Notes: a model not told the origin generated them from the letters alone. Positions 1 to 11,682 are shown, numbered from the stretch's first letter. The stretch: 64,000 nucleotides of DNA from Lotus japonicus (GCF_012489685.1 NC_080042.1:81902983-81966982), one strand, 5' to 3'. Numbers and translations: made by a program.

Positions 1-1
1 C

Positions 2-1363
2 AGAGATGGTTTAGTCCATGAGTTTGAGAGACTGGAGGGCATGACTGTATCAGAGTATAGTGCTCGTTTTACTCAGCTCTCTAGACATGTTCCTTATCCT
101 CTCTTAGAGGATATGCGTGTCAAGAGGTTCATCAGAGGCTTGAGGGAGTATTTGTATAGATCTGTGGTTGGGTCTAATTGTTCCACTTTTACAGAGGCTT
201 TGAGTTTAGCACTTCAGATTGAGCAGCGACAGAAGGAGAAAAACAGTGGTACTCGAGATTCTCGCAAAAAGCAACGACTAGAGGCGTCACAGAGTAGCCA
301 GCCGAGTCGTGGCAGTGGATATGGTGGACAACCGAGGTCAGTGGTTCCAGGGAGTGTATCTAGTGGTCGGTCTTCAGGCTCTGTACAGAGTCATAGATCA
401 CGTTCTGGAGGGCCTTCCCGACCTAGTTTTTCTCAGAGGCATGGTGATGTGAGATCTATTCCTTGTCCTAAATGCGGGAGGTTTCATTCTGGAGCTTGCT
501 TGGGAGATAGTAGAGCGTGCTATCAGTGTGGCCAAACTGGTCATATTAGGAGGGATTGTCCTTTGACTATGGCACATCCTTCCTCTAGTCATGCATCAGC
601 ACCAGGTGGAGCGGCTTTAGCATCTTCTCATACTCCTGCAGCATCTATGAGACCGTCTGGGAGTGCTTCAGGTCGAGGTTCTGGAGTATCTCAGCAGGGT
701 GGCAGAGGTACTAGTGGCAGAGGTCAGGGACAGGCTGGGAGAGGTCAGGCACGAGTATTTGCTTTGACTCGTCAGGATGCTCAGGCATCCAATGCAGTGG
801 TTACAAGTACACTTTCTGTATGTTCTCAGAATGCTCGTGTTTTATTTGATCCTGGAGCTACACACTCTTTTGTATCAGTGTGGTTTGCTTCTCAAATTGG
901 TAAATGTTCTTGTCCCTTGAAGGATACATTGGTTGTGGCTACCCCTCTTGGGGAGAATCTTTTAGCTGATTCTGTTTATCCTTCTTGTGAGGTATTCGTT
1001 GGGGATAGAAAATTGTTAGCAGACCTAATCACTCTAGACATGGTTGACTTTGATGTAATCTTTGGTATGGATTGGTTAGCCTCTCATTATGCTACTGTGG
1101 ATTGTCGTAACAAAGTAGTGAGGTTTGATATGCCTGGAGAGCCTTCTTTTTCATTCCAGGGTGAACGGTGTTTGACACCGTATAATCTAATTTCAGCATT
1201 AGGAGCCTTTCGGTTGCTAAGGAAGGGTTGTCAGGGATACTTAGCTTTGGTAAAAGATACTCAAGCAGTTGAAAGGAAACTTGAAGAAGTCCCGATAGTG
1301 TGTGAATTTCCAGATGTATTTCCTGAAGAACTTCCTGGTTTACCACCTGATCGGGAGATATAA
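2..1363 (+). pseudogene. Ty3/gypsy gag-protease region, 5' end outside window
   Basis: The frame is open from the left edge, so the element starts outside the window; the ATG at 41 is internal to the gag capsid region. A retrotransposon gag-type segment is followed by a Ser/Gly/Arg-rich linker, a CCHC zinc knuckle (CYQCGQTGHIRRDC, about 517-558) and an aspartic-protease core (DPGATHSF, about 847-870). The frame ends at a TAA at 1361-1363, inside the normally continuous protease-RT junction; the next segment continues in the same frame, so this is a point nonsense change. Gag packages the element RNA and protease matures the polyprotein. The style suggests a Tekay/Del-type chromovirus, but no LTR is in the window to confirm it. 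Together with the breaks downstream, it is a dead copy. Confidence 0.9.
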
Positions 1364-3490
1364 TTTTCTATAGATTTGGTTCCTGGCACCCAACCAATAT
1401 CTATACCTCCTTATCGGATGTCACCGGCAGAGCTTAAGGAATTAAGGGAGCAGTTGCAGGATCTTCTTGATAAGGGCTTTATTCGCCCTAGTTCTTCTCC
1501 TTGGGGAGCACCTGTCTTGTTTGTGAAGAAGAAGGACGGGACCATGCGGTTATGTATTGATTACAGACAATTGAATAAGGTGACTATAAAGAATAAGTAC
1601 CCTTTACCTCGCATAGATGATTTGTTTGATCAGTTGCAGGGAGCTCAATGTTTCTCAAAGATTGACTTGCGATCAGGGTATCACCAGTTGAAGATTAAGA
1701 AGGAAGATGTTCCTAAGACGGCATTTCGGACACGCTATGGCCATTATGAGTTCTTGGTCATGTCCTTTGGACTCACTAATGCCCCTGCTGCTTTTATGGA
1801 CTTGATGAACCGAGTCTTTAAACCCTTCTTGGATCACTTTGTGATTGTGTTTATTGATGATATTCTTGTGTATTCTAAGGGTAAAGAAGAGCATGAAGAA
1901 CATCTAAGGTTGGTTTTGCAGACTTTGAGGGAGAAGCAGTTGTTTGCCAAATTCTCTAAATGTGAATTTTGGCTAGATACTGTTGCCTTTTTGGGGCATG
2001 TTGTATCCAAGGATGGTATAAGTGTTGATCCTAGCAAAGTGGAAGCAGTGCAGAATTGGCCTAGACCCACGACAGTGAAGGAGATTCGGAGTTTTCTTGG
2101 TTTGGCAGGATACTATCGTCGCTTTGTAAAGGACTTCTCAAAGCTTGCCTCCCCTTTGACCAGACTAACTCAAAAGAAAGTTGAATTTCAATGGTCTGAC
2201 GCTTGTGAGGAAAGCTTTCAGAAATTGAAAGAATGTCTGACTTCAGCACCCGTCTTGGCTTTACCCTCAGGTGGTGGAGGCTATGCAGTTTATTGTGATG
2301 CTTCTAGAGTGGGCCTTGGTTGTGTGCTTATGCAGCATGGCAAAGTCATTGCTTATGCTTCTAGGCAACTCAAAAGGCATGAGCAGAATTATCCCACACA
2401 TGATTTAGAGATGGCTGCAGTAGTTTTTGCTCTTAAAATCTGGAGGCATTATCTTTATGGTGAGACTTGTGAAATTTTTACTGATCATAAGAGCCTTAAA
2501 TATATTTTTCAGCAGCGAGACTTGAATTTGAGGCAAAGAAGGTGGATGGAACTTCTAAAAGATTATGACTGCACCATCTTGTATCATCCTGGCAAGGCGA
2601 ATGTGGTTGCCGATGCTCTAAGTAGAAAATCTATGGGTAGTCTTGCTCACTTAGCGGAGGTTAAGAGACCCATTGTTAAAGAATTCCAAGAACTTGTTGA
2701 CAGTGGAGTTCAATTTGAACTTGCACATTCTAACTCATTGTTGGCTAATGTGCAAATTCGTTCTACCTTTGTTGATGATGTTAAACAGTCTCAATGTCAA
2801 GACCCATATATGGTGAAGATGGTGGAAGATGTTCAAAATGGCAAAGTTTCACAGTTTTCAGTAGATTCTGATGGTGTCTTGCGCCTTGGATGCCGGTTGT
2901 GTGTGCCTAATGTAGAAGGCCTAAGGAGGAAAATTTTAGAAGAAGCTCATCATTCTTCTTACACTATCCATCCTGGTTCTACTAAAATGTATCAAGATCT
3001 AAAGGAGTTTTATTGGTGGGAAGGGATGAAGAAAGATGTAGCAGATTTTGTTTCTAAGTGTTTAGTGTGTCAGCAGATGAAAGCTGAGCACCAAAAGCCA
3101 GCAAGATTGCTTCAGTCTATTGAGATTCCAGTGTGGAAATGGGAAGGCATTGCTATGGATTTTGTGACCGGTTTGCCTCGAACTTTGAAAGGTTATGACT
3201 GTGTGGGTGATCATTGATCGATTGACTAAGTCTGCACACTTCTTGCCGGTGAAGACTACCTATACTGCAGCTCAGTATGCTAAGCTTTACTTGGATGAGA
3301 TTGTCTCTTTGCATGGTGTACCAGTTTCTATTATTTCAGATCGAGGGGCTCAGTTTACTGCTCACTTTTGAAAGTCTTTCCAAAATGCTTTAGGGACCCG
3401 CTTGAATCTGAGTACAGCTTTCCACCCTCAAACCGATGGTCAGTCTGAGAGAACAATCCAGATATTGAAGGATATGCTTGAAGAAAAAGT
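1364..3490 (+). pseudogene. Ty3/gypsy reverse transcriptase, RNase H and truncated integrase
   Basis: This continues the gag frame after the TAA at 1361-1363. Reverse transcriptase occupies about 1400-2250, with the catalytic box [10 protein letters not shown] near 1850. RNase H follows ([12 protein letters not shown] near 2285; [10 protein letters not shown] near 2480). The integrase zinc-binding region ([15 protein letters not shown]) starts near 2950. A 2-bp loss near 3199 shifts the frame, which then stops at 3215-3217. The integrase core continues in another frame (FLPVKTTYTAAQYAK, then ISDRGAQF) with a further stop at 3369-3371. Similarity ends near 3490, before any chromodomain or 3' LTR. 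Reverse transcriptase and RNase H copy the RNA and integrase inserts the DNA; with at least three lesions and a missing end this copy cannot move itself. Confidence 0.92.
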
Positions 3491-3506
3491 CAATTATGAT
3501 ATATTC

Positions 3507-3626
3507 ACACTAATTTTAACCTTCATCTCATTTTTACCAACTTTTTCTACTATTAAGTTCTGTTTCTACAGAACTTAATTGAATAGAAGGAAGTTAAGAG
3601 GAAGGAAGTTGGCTGGAAATTAGTGT
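3507..3626. mobile_element. short foldback MITE-like hairpin
   Basis: The two halves are imperfect reverse complements, running from ACACTAATTT at the left to AAATTAGTGT at the right. The centre is a perfect hairpin (ATTAAGTTCTGT, 4-nt loop, complement) near 3551-3578. It sits just beyond the point where retroelement similarity stops. I could not define a target-site duplication. It may instead be a chance or derived inverted repeat. Confidence 0.45.
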
Positions 3627-3768
3627 TTTCCACTCTAGTGGATGAGACAGGAAATCAAGGGGAAGGGAGGAAAATTATTTTGTCGGCCAAGTTGCGAAGA
3701 AATTTGACACTATCAGTGTTTTCCTAACTCGTCAGTCATTGTTTATATCACGTGCTTCTTTTATTTTA

Positions 3769-5165
3769 GGCTTAATCCAGTTTTTGGTCCCCATCCTTTG
3801 TCATAAATATGGCTTTAGTCCCTCGCCGGAGCAAAGGTGGGGGTAGGTCCCCAGTTTTTGGCAAAATAGTTGGCTTTGGTCCTTCCGGCCGATTGGGTCA
3901 ACGCCGGAGCTCCGGGAATCTCATGTGGCATTGCTACGTCATTTAATGAGTCCACGTGGATTTTTTTTTTCTTTTTCATTTAAAAAAAATTAAAACACAA
4001 ATTATTAAATTAGTTAACAACATCATCAACTTTATTTTTTTTTTTGAGGTTAGCAGCCAACATTTCAAAAAAAAAAAGGTTAGCAGCCAAGAGAAATTAA
4101 CATATTGCACAATGAGAACTAAAACAACAAAGACGAAACACGAGATCAAATAAAGTTCACATTGCAATTACTCAGAATACAAGGAAGCAAAACTTGCTTA
4201 AAAAATTCCCTTATAAATGTTGGTACCAAATTGCATTCTCTATATGAGATCCTAGATTATTTCTAAACAATCCACAATTAGCATTTCCCTGTATGCACAA
4301 ACCCGATCTCAAGCACCCAAAATTCCCAGAATATCCTCATCCCTGAACAAAAGAAACTCTTTGTCATCGAGCTTGATTTGGGAGCCCCCGTACGCCGGCA
4401 AGAGCACCTGATCGCCGGGAGGCCGTTCCTGTTGTCGACGTCGTGGTGAATAAACCGCTTCGCCCGAAGTTTCTGTCAAGGAGCTGCTGGATCTCATGCC
4501 GGAGCTTCGCCTCGCCGCCAAATCTGAATCCAAATAAGAAAAACCCAGATCTGGTCAATTCCGGGCCATCCATCGTAGCCACGCACGGAGTAGAGGCCGG
4601 CGGCGCAGGAGAGGTGGCTAGGGTTTCAGAGGAAAAAAGAAGAAGAAGAAGCAGAGAAACCTAGTAACAGAAGCAGAGAGAGAGCGTGAAAAAGAAAGAA
4701 AGAAAGGGAAGATGGGTTTGGGGGTCGTGGTGTGGTTGGTGTTGTGTGAAGAATCAGTGGCGAAGATGAGGTTGGGGTTGGGGATGGAGTGTCCATAAAT
4801 TTCTGGGTTTGAGAGTGAAAAGAAGAAGATGAGTAAGGATGATGGTGATGATGATGAAGAAGAATCTGGGTGAGGATTTTAATTAATTAAAAAGGAGGTT
4901 AATTGGTGAGAGTTAATTAATGTTTAATTTTTGTGATTTGATTTAATTTTAATTTAATGAAAAAAGAAAAAAAAATCCAGCGAGGTTCACTAATTGACGT
5001 GGCTTGCCACGTCAGCTGGCGGAGCTCCGGCGTTGACCCAACCGGCCAGAAGGACTAAAACCAACTATTTTGCCAAAAACTGGGGACCTGCCCCCACCTT
5101 TGCTCCGGCGAGGGACCAAAGCCATATTTATGACAAAAGATGGGGACCAAAAACTGGATTAAGCC
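3769..5165. mobile_element. MULE (Pack-MULE-like), 1.4 kb, 9-bp TSD
   Basis: Terminal inverted repeats of about 146 bp (3769-3914 and 5020-5165) begin GGCTTAATCCAGTTTTTGG and differ at only a handful of positions. The element is flanked by an exact 9-bp target-site duplication, TTTATTTTA (3760-3768 and 5166-5174). Long TIRs plus a 9-bp TSD are diagnostic of Mutator-like elements. It has no transposase and is non-autonomous. The GC-rich interior at about 4300-4700 carries gene-derived sequence (see the chaperonin-10 fragment), which fits the Pack-MULE class. The rest is purine-rich and AT-rich filler. Little TIR divergence suggests fairly recent movement. Confidence 0.9.
4309..4416 (-). pseudogene. 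captured chaperonin-10 (GroES/CPN10) C-terminal fragment
   Basis: The minus-strand frame ending at the stop at 4309-4311 reads GDQVLLPAYGGSQIKLDDKE, then FLLFRDEDILGILGA. This matches the C-terminal third of GroES/CPN10 co-chaperonins, which have the pattern GDxVLLPEYGG followed by a RDEDILG end. Residues upstream in this frame (to 4533) do not look like CPN10; family-like sequence stops near 4416, so only about 35 residues were captured. The parental protein caps the Hsp60/Cpn60 folding chamber in mitochondria or plastids. Here the mobile loop is absent, so no co-chaperonin activity is expected. A chimeric transcript is possible but not shown. Confidence 0.72.
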
Positions 5166-5174
5166 TTTATTTTA

Positions 5175-5679
5175 TTTTTACAACTACTTAACAAGTTCCT
5201 TTCTTTGATTGACGTATACTAGCACGTTTCTTCATCTTTTAATTAAGCAACTTTTTTTTTCAGTCACCTTTTAATTATTAGGGGTTGGCTCAGTTTAATA
5301 TAAATTACTAGAATTTAATTTTAGTTCTAATATAAAATAGAAGTATCCTCACCTAACAATAGAGACATAGAGCTAGAAGACGATAGAATATGTGTGGATG
5401 TAAGACAATATAGAAAAGTATCCTTACGCGTACGAGGACTGGTGAGGGAGACCAATGATCGAGTGTAACAGTAAGTCGTTGCTCACAAGTCCTTTTCATG
5501 GTTTCCTTCTTACAACTTTCCTGAGAAAATTCTTGTCACTTTCCTAAGAAAAGTAAACAAAAAAAGATTAAAACTTGGGTTTCTCATAAGGTGCTTCACT
5601 TATCCACTATTTCTCCATTTCTAAACAGACTGTGTTTGCATAGTAATCAATCTTCAACAACTTAGTTTGCACTTTTGCA
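5175..5679 (+). promoter_or_regulatory. 5' flank of TNL copy 1
   Basis: There is no gene here. From about 5275 (GGGGTTGGCTCAGTTTAATA) to the ATG, the sequence is nearly identical to 21415-21940 upstream of TNL copy 2, except for roughly 100 extra bases in copy 2 near 21478-21610. Promoter and 5' UTR were therefore duplicated with the gene. I see no confident TATA box or transcription start. Confidence 0.5.
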
Positions 5680-8600
5680 ATGGAAATCCAAAGCAGCTCT
5701 TCAACTCCGATGATATGGAAATATGATGTGTTTGTGAGCTTTAGAGGTGAAGACACAAGAAACAACTTCACTGATCATCTTTTTGGTGCTCTCTATGGAA
5801 AAGGCTTTGTTACTTTCAAAGATGACACCATGCTAAGAAAAGGTAAAAATATATCCACTGAGCTTATACAAGCAATTGAAGGATCACAAATTCTGATTGT
5901 GGTCTTCTCAAAATACTATGCTTCTTCCACATGGTGCTTGCAAGAACTGGCAAAAATTGCTGATTGCATTGAAGGAAAGAGGCAGACTGTTCTGCCTGTT
6001 TTCTGTGATGTGACTCCATCTGAGGTGCGGAAACAAAGCGGAAATTATGGAGAAGCTTTTCTGAAGCATGAAGAAAGATTCAAAGAAGATTTACAAATGG
6101 TTCAAAGATGGAGGAAAGCTCTAGCACAAGTGGCCGATCTCTCTGGATGGGATGTAACAAATAAGTAAGTTTCAATAAAACTTCAGTGGTTTCATTGAAT
6201 TTTTTTAATTAATTACAGAGGCATTTTACCACAGTTTATGCCTTTTTAATGCCAATTTTGTGCTGTTGGAAGAGAGTTCTAATAACTTCATTAAAATAAT
6301 TTATTATGTCTTTTCATATTTATATATACATATATTATGTTTAGGGATGTCAAGCAAATATTCAGTGTTTTTGTCTTTTGATCTTTTAGGCCACAAGATG
6401 CACAGATTGGAGAAGTAATTAAACAAGTAACATGCACATTGAGTTACAAGTTTTCAACTATACCGGATGATGTAGTTGGGATACAGTCACCGTTGAAAGA
6501 ATTAGAAAAACTTCTAGTTTTGGACTCAGAATGATGATGTTCGAGTTATGGGGATATGTGGAATGGGTGGACTAGGAAAGTCTACTCTTGCTACTTTTTT
6601 GTATCACAGAATCTCTAACCAATTTGATGCGACCTGTTTTATTGATGATATAAGTAAACTTTTTAGGGAGCAGGGTCCAATGGAGGCACAAAAGCAAATT
6701 CTTAGTCAAACTCTAAATGAGGAAAATCTTCAGTTGTATAATCTTCCAATGACAACTAATTTGATGCAAACTAGACTATGCCACAAAAAGGCCCTCATAG
6801 TTCTTGATAATGTTGATGAAGTGAAGCAGCTCGACAAATTGGCTATGAAACGTGTATCTCTAGGTGCAGGAAGTAGAATCATCATAATTTCTAGGGATGA
6901 ACATATCTTGAAAGAGTATCAAGTGGATGAAGTTTACAAAGTTCAACTATTGAGTCGTCAAGATGCCCTTCAGTTGTTTTGCATAAAAGCTTTCAAACGT
7001 GGTGTTGTAATTAGAGATGATTACATTGACTTGGCGAATAAAGTCCTGGAATATGCTGACCACTTGCCATTAGCTATAAACGTTTTGGGTTCATTTTTGT
7101 TTGGCCGAGATGTTTCTGAATGGAGAAGTGCATTGGCTAGACTGAGAGAATATCCAGAAAAAGATATAATGGATGTGCTTCGAGTAAGTTTTGATGCATT
7201 GAATGATGCAGAGAAGGAAATATTTTTAGATATTTCTTGTTTATTTGATGGAAGATTACCAAAGTATAAGATGAAAATTCTGGATATTCGTGGATTTCAT
7301 CCAGAAATTGGTATACCCGTTCTCATTGATAAATCGCTACTCGAAGTTACTGGATATGGGGAATTTAAAATGCATGACTTGTTGAAAGAGCTGGGCAAGA
7401 AAATTGTTCGAGAAAAATCACCAAAAGAGCCAAGAAAGTGGAGCAGGTTATGGGACTACAAGGATTTCCACAATGTTATGTTAGAAAATCAGGTAAAGTA
7501 TTTTTTTAACAAAATTGCATATCAACATTTTTCTATAATTTATAATTATAAAAGTCTAAAATTTTATCTCTTGTTTGCAATGTTATAGGCAACAGAGACT
7601 CTTCAAGCAATAGTTATTAAACATTGGGATTCAGAGTTTTTAGAAACAACCATGAGGGCTGATGCTTTGTCGAAAATGAGCCACCTTAAGTTGTTGATTC
7701 TTGAAAATGTGAACTTTTCAGGAGGTCTCAATCATCTTTCAAATGAATTAGGATACCTTCATTGGGAAAAGTATCCTTTCAAGTGTTTGCCACCAAGTTT
7801 TCAACCAGATAAACTTGTTGAATTGATCATGCCTTATAGTAGCATCAAACAACTGTGGGAAGGCACAAAGGTATTGCAAATTACTATTTTTTAATTTTGT
7901 ATTTTCTTTAAGTGTATGAATAAAAAGACAAATTATCTTATTTACTTTCCTCTTTCTGAGTTACTTAAAGAAACAAAAAGAAAGGATTATTAATTTTGTT
8001 TCCTACTATTGTCATTCACCGCAGCCTCTACACAGTTTAAAACGTATGAATCTCTCTGACTCCAGAAGTCTTATTAAGCTACCGGATTTTACGGAGGCCC
8101 CAAATCTTGAGTCCCTGAATCTTGAAGGATGCATAAAACTTGTGCGGATCAATGAGTCCATTGGCACCCTAAGAAAGCTTGTCAATTTGAACTTGAAGGA
8201 TTGTAAAAATCTAGTCAGCATTCCCAGTAGCATTTTTCATCTCAGTTCTCTTGAAGGTCTAGATCTTTCTGGCTGCTCAAAATTACGTAGCATTAATCTG
8301 TTAAATGAAGGTAGTATCCAAAGGAAGCCATCTTCATCCTTCTACAGATTTCTAAAGTTCCCCATCCATTTTCGGAGACATGAAGATTCAGTTTGTTCAT
8401 TGCTGCCTTATTTGCCTCGTTTACCATGTTTGAAATGGCTTGACCTGAGCTTCTGCAATCTTGTTCAGATCCCCGATGCTATTGGGTTGTTACACTCTTT
8501 AGAAGTCTTAATTTTGGATGGAAACCATTTTGTTACACTACCTTGTAGCATTAAACAACTTTCAAAACTTAGATGGTTGAACTTGGAGCATTGTAAGGAG

Positions 8601-8735
8601 TTGAGATATTTGCCTGAGCTCCCATCAAGAAGTCAGAGCGAGAGACAGGTCGGTTGGGCAATATTGTGTATTTTCAACTGCCCCAAGATATTTTCTACCG
8701 CAGTACCGCTTAATGCACTAACAATTGAAGGATAG
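5680..8735 (+). pseudogene. TIR-NB-LRR resistance gene, copy 1 (frameshifted, 3' truncated)
   Basis: Exons by comparison with copy 2: 5680-6164 (TIR), 6390-7492 (NB-ARC), 7589-7870 and 8025-8735 (LRR). The TIR domain (DVFVSFRGEDTR; WCLQEL with the conserved catalytic Glu at residue 89) is complete. One extra base near 6528 in exon 2 creates a TGA at 6532-6534, so the spliced frame encodes only about 209 residues, TIR plus a short tail. The downstream NB-ARC stays open in the shifted frame (P-loop GMGGLGKST, kinase-2 LIVLDNVDEV, MHDLL). The last exon leaves the copy-2 sequence near 8690 and ends in repeat-derived codons, so the post-LRR C-JID exon is missing. TNLs sense pathogen effectors and signal through TIR NADase activity. 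This is either a pseudogene or a TIR-only gene. Confidence 0.88.
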
Positions 8736-8983
8736 ATTAATCTCACAACTATCAGCTATGAGATACCTTGGTTAAGGAAAAAAAAGATGAGCTATAATAT
8801 ATTGAAAACTCATTATATTTATTTGAAATTAATCTACCATGTTTTCACACATTTGAAGCTAAACAATTTTCATAACCAAATGCAAAAACCAACTTCTAAA
8901 TTTTAATTTAATTATAAAAATATGTTTCTTGTCTTAACCATGAGGCCAAGTATCTCATAGTCGGTAACGGTGAGATTAATTCT
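8692..8983. repeat. inverted-pair SINE-like repeat, copy a
   Basis: The left arm (CTTAATGCACTAACAATTGA ... CTATGAGATACCTTGG) and right arm (TTAACCATGAGGCCAAGTAT ... GGTGAGATTAATTCT) are opposite-orientation versions of one motif. The segment is nearly identical to 19431-19718. It follows immediately where TNL copy 1 stops matching copy 2, and supplies the last codons and stop of the truncated frame. The solo LTR begins at its right edge. Related single copies lie near 31130-31268 and 55160-55770. Confidence 0.7.
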
Positions 8984-11677
8984 TGAAACAACCCGTTTAA
9001 TGTTTATGAGCTTAATTATTATAATTGTCATTATCATATTATATTATATAAAATTGATTATGCAAGGAAGTGGGAGGAAAAAAAAAACGTGGTCTGATTG
9101 AAAAGGGGGTGGGGTCACGTAACCCACCTTTTGGCTATGTTTGGCATGTCATTTCAGCTAGCTTATAGCTTATTTGACTAGCTTAAAGCTTATTTGACTA
9201 GCTTAAAAGCTCTTCAAAAGTGTTTGGTGAAGGAGCTTATTTTAGTAGCTTAAAGCTTTAAGCTATAAGCTATCTCAGGTAGCTTATAGCTTAAAGCTTA
9301 TAGCTTATTAAATTTATTCTCATTTTTATCCTTATTATTTTATTAAAATTCTACCATTACCCTTATATATTTATAAAAACACTAAACTTATTTTTCCCTC
9401 ACACTTACGTATGCGGTTTCTGCCACCATTCCCGCCACACCGCTACGCACCACAAGTATTATAAATATTATATTAATAAAAATAAATAAAAATAAATATT
9501 ATATTTCTAAGATGATATATAACTGTAGCTAATAAAAATATTTAAAGTGATAATAATTTTAATATTAATATCATATTGGTATTAATGTGAAAATAAAGTA
9601 ATGTTAAATATAAAAATAAGTATACAAGTATGTCCTTTTATGTCATTTTACAATTTCAGCTTGTTTAACAGCTAGTTCTACCAAACACTTTTGTTTCAAT
9701 CACGTAGCTTTTCAGCTTTCAGCTATCAGCTTTCAGCTAGCTTATCAGCTTTCAGCTATCAGCTAGCTTATAAGCTTTCAGCTAGCTTTTCAGCTTTCAG
9801 CTAGCTTATCAGCTAAACATGCCAAACATAGCCTTTGTTTCTTGAAAATAAGATACCCTAATTGTTTAAAGAAAAACCATTGAACCCACTCCCAATATTT
9901 CTTTCCCAGCCGTAACCTTCCTTTCTTCTTTCTCGACATATTCTCCTCCTTACATCTCCCACAGAACTTCTTCAATTTCTTCTTTTACTCTTGTTCCAAA
10001 GGAAAACAGCCCCAATTCCCCTTTAATATATATCCATTCACGAACAAGGTTGACAGGGTTTCAAATGGAACAAACCTGGTTTAACTGTTTGGAGTAGGAG
10101 TGGTGCTTTTAAGAAGTAAATTTAGCCCTTCAGCATTGTCCAATTCAATTTATTTAAGGTATATTCTCAACCCATGAATTTGGAGAACAGCATTGTATCG
10201 TATCTGTATGTTAGATTAAGGTAAAATTATTTAGGGCTTTGAGTATACAATTGGGATTTCGTAGTTGCTCACGGGTAGTACGACATAAGATTATAGTTGC
10301 TGAAGGTTGAAATTTAATTTTGGTGATTCAGATTTGACGGGTGAAGGTTCGTTGGGTTGTCGCGAAATTGCTAAGGACGGTCTAGTTGGCTCGTTATAGC
10401 AGTGAGTGATTTTCCAATCACTGTGGCTTATTTTTAATAATTATATAACTGATGAGTTGATTATTTTAGCACATTGCCTATTTATTTAAATTGGGGAAAC
10501 ATGCTTTACAGTTCGTGAATTATCTGAAAGCTGGTTTTATGAAGTTTATTTGATTTTGATTATGAACTGACATGAGAAAGTAATTTAAATTGCTTTGATT
10601 TTGGAAATTATGTGAAACTGAGATTGTGAACTTGGAAAGTTGATTATGAGACTTTTGACGAGACTTGAACTGGTTTGAGAAAATGGTTTTGGGGATCCTT
10701 GATAGAACCCCGTAGCCGTTAACGGAGGTAACGGCCTAAGTGCACCTAGTTAGCTTGATTTCGGGAGGAGAGGACTATCCGTTAGATGGAGCCGCCAGTG
10801 CACGGAAAGGGCTATCAACGAGATGTAGCTTCCTCCGATGATATGATACGATGCGACATGTGATATGAGAGAAGAAAGGGCTATCCATTAGATGGAGCCG
10901 CCCCTATCGGAGAGGCCATCCCTTAGGAGGAGAGGGCTATCAACGAGATGGAGCCGCCTCACGGTTCTACATGTGTGACCCTATCAAATTATATTTCTGA
11001 TTTTGAAATGCTTTCATATTATCGACATGATTTTTATTCAGTTTCATTGAAATGGTTATTTATAAACTTGACAGTTTGATCATCTTTTATTTGAAATGAT
11101 TCTTATTAATATTATATATATTATACACTCTGATCTGATAGTGAAAAACTCGTGCTTCATATGTTTCCCCTTTCCTGTTCATGGTGGTTGTTAAATCCTC
11201 ACTAAGTCTTTGTGACTTACCCCTTTATTATTTTGTCCACAGATTCTTCAGCAGCTGAGTAACAAGCTGTTCCTGGATTCAGATTGTCAGTTGTCTTGCT
11301 TGTAGGCCTCCATCGGCTGGTGGCCTCATTGCTATTTTATTTCTCTTGATTCTAGTTATCTGCAGCTATAGGGAGTCATAGGTGAATTTAGTTTGGGGTT
11401 GACGGTATCTTTTAATTTTAAAGGTTGACATTGAACGTCGAATTTTGGTTTTGTACCTTTTCTTGAAATTTTGGATTTTGGAGAATATTATTTAGCAGGT
11501 TATGTTATTTTGAGATTACTGAAATACAGAGGAGACTTTGTCGTTTTTTTTTATAAATTTATGCGGACGTATTTATCATGGCGAATTGGTTATAAATGGG
11601 TTATGTGTAAAAGGCTTGCCGGACTTGGGGTGATAGTCCGTGCGCCGGTCACGGCTTGGGATTTTTGGGTCGTGACA
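8984..11677 (-). mobile_element. solo LTR of a Ty3/gypsy-type element, 5-bp TSD
   Basis: The insert begins TGAAACAACCCG and ends GGGTCGTGACA, so the minus strand reads TGTCACGACCC..., a usual start for plant Ty3/gypsy LTRs. An exact 5-bp duplication, ATTCT, flanks it (8979-8983 and 11678-11682). The uninterrupted form of the same target is present at about 19710-19745, so both edges are confirmed by a paralogous empty site. Without the nested MITE it is about 1.99 kb. No coding sequence is inside, so this is a solo LTR left by LTR-LTR recombination. A short GGGCTATC...GAGCCGCC motif recurs near 10770-10960. The ORF-like stretch at 11471-11695 is part of the LTR and not a gene. Confidence 0.85.
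9133..9833. mobile_element. TIR element/MITE nested in the solo LTR
   Basis: Perfect 17-bp terminal inverted repeats, GGCTATGTTTGGCATGT and ACATGCCAAACATAGCC, bound 701 bp. Subterminal sequence is packed with short repeats of AGCTTATAGCTT and CAGCTTTCAGCTAGCTTATC in opposite orientation at the two ends. TTT occurs on both sides and may be a 3-bp duplication, which would fit a PIF/Harbinger-like element, but it lies in a T run and is not decisive. There is no transposase. Confidence 0.8.
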
Positions 11678-11682
11678 ATTCT

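Noticed and set aside
1092..2249. Minus-strand ORFs across the gypsy element
   Set aside because: Shadows of the gag-pol frame without any domain of their own.
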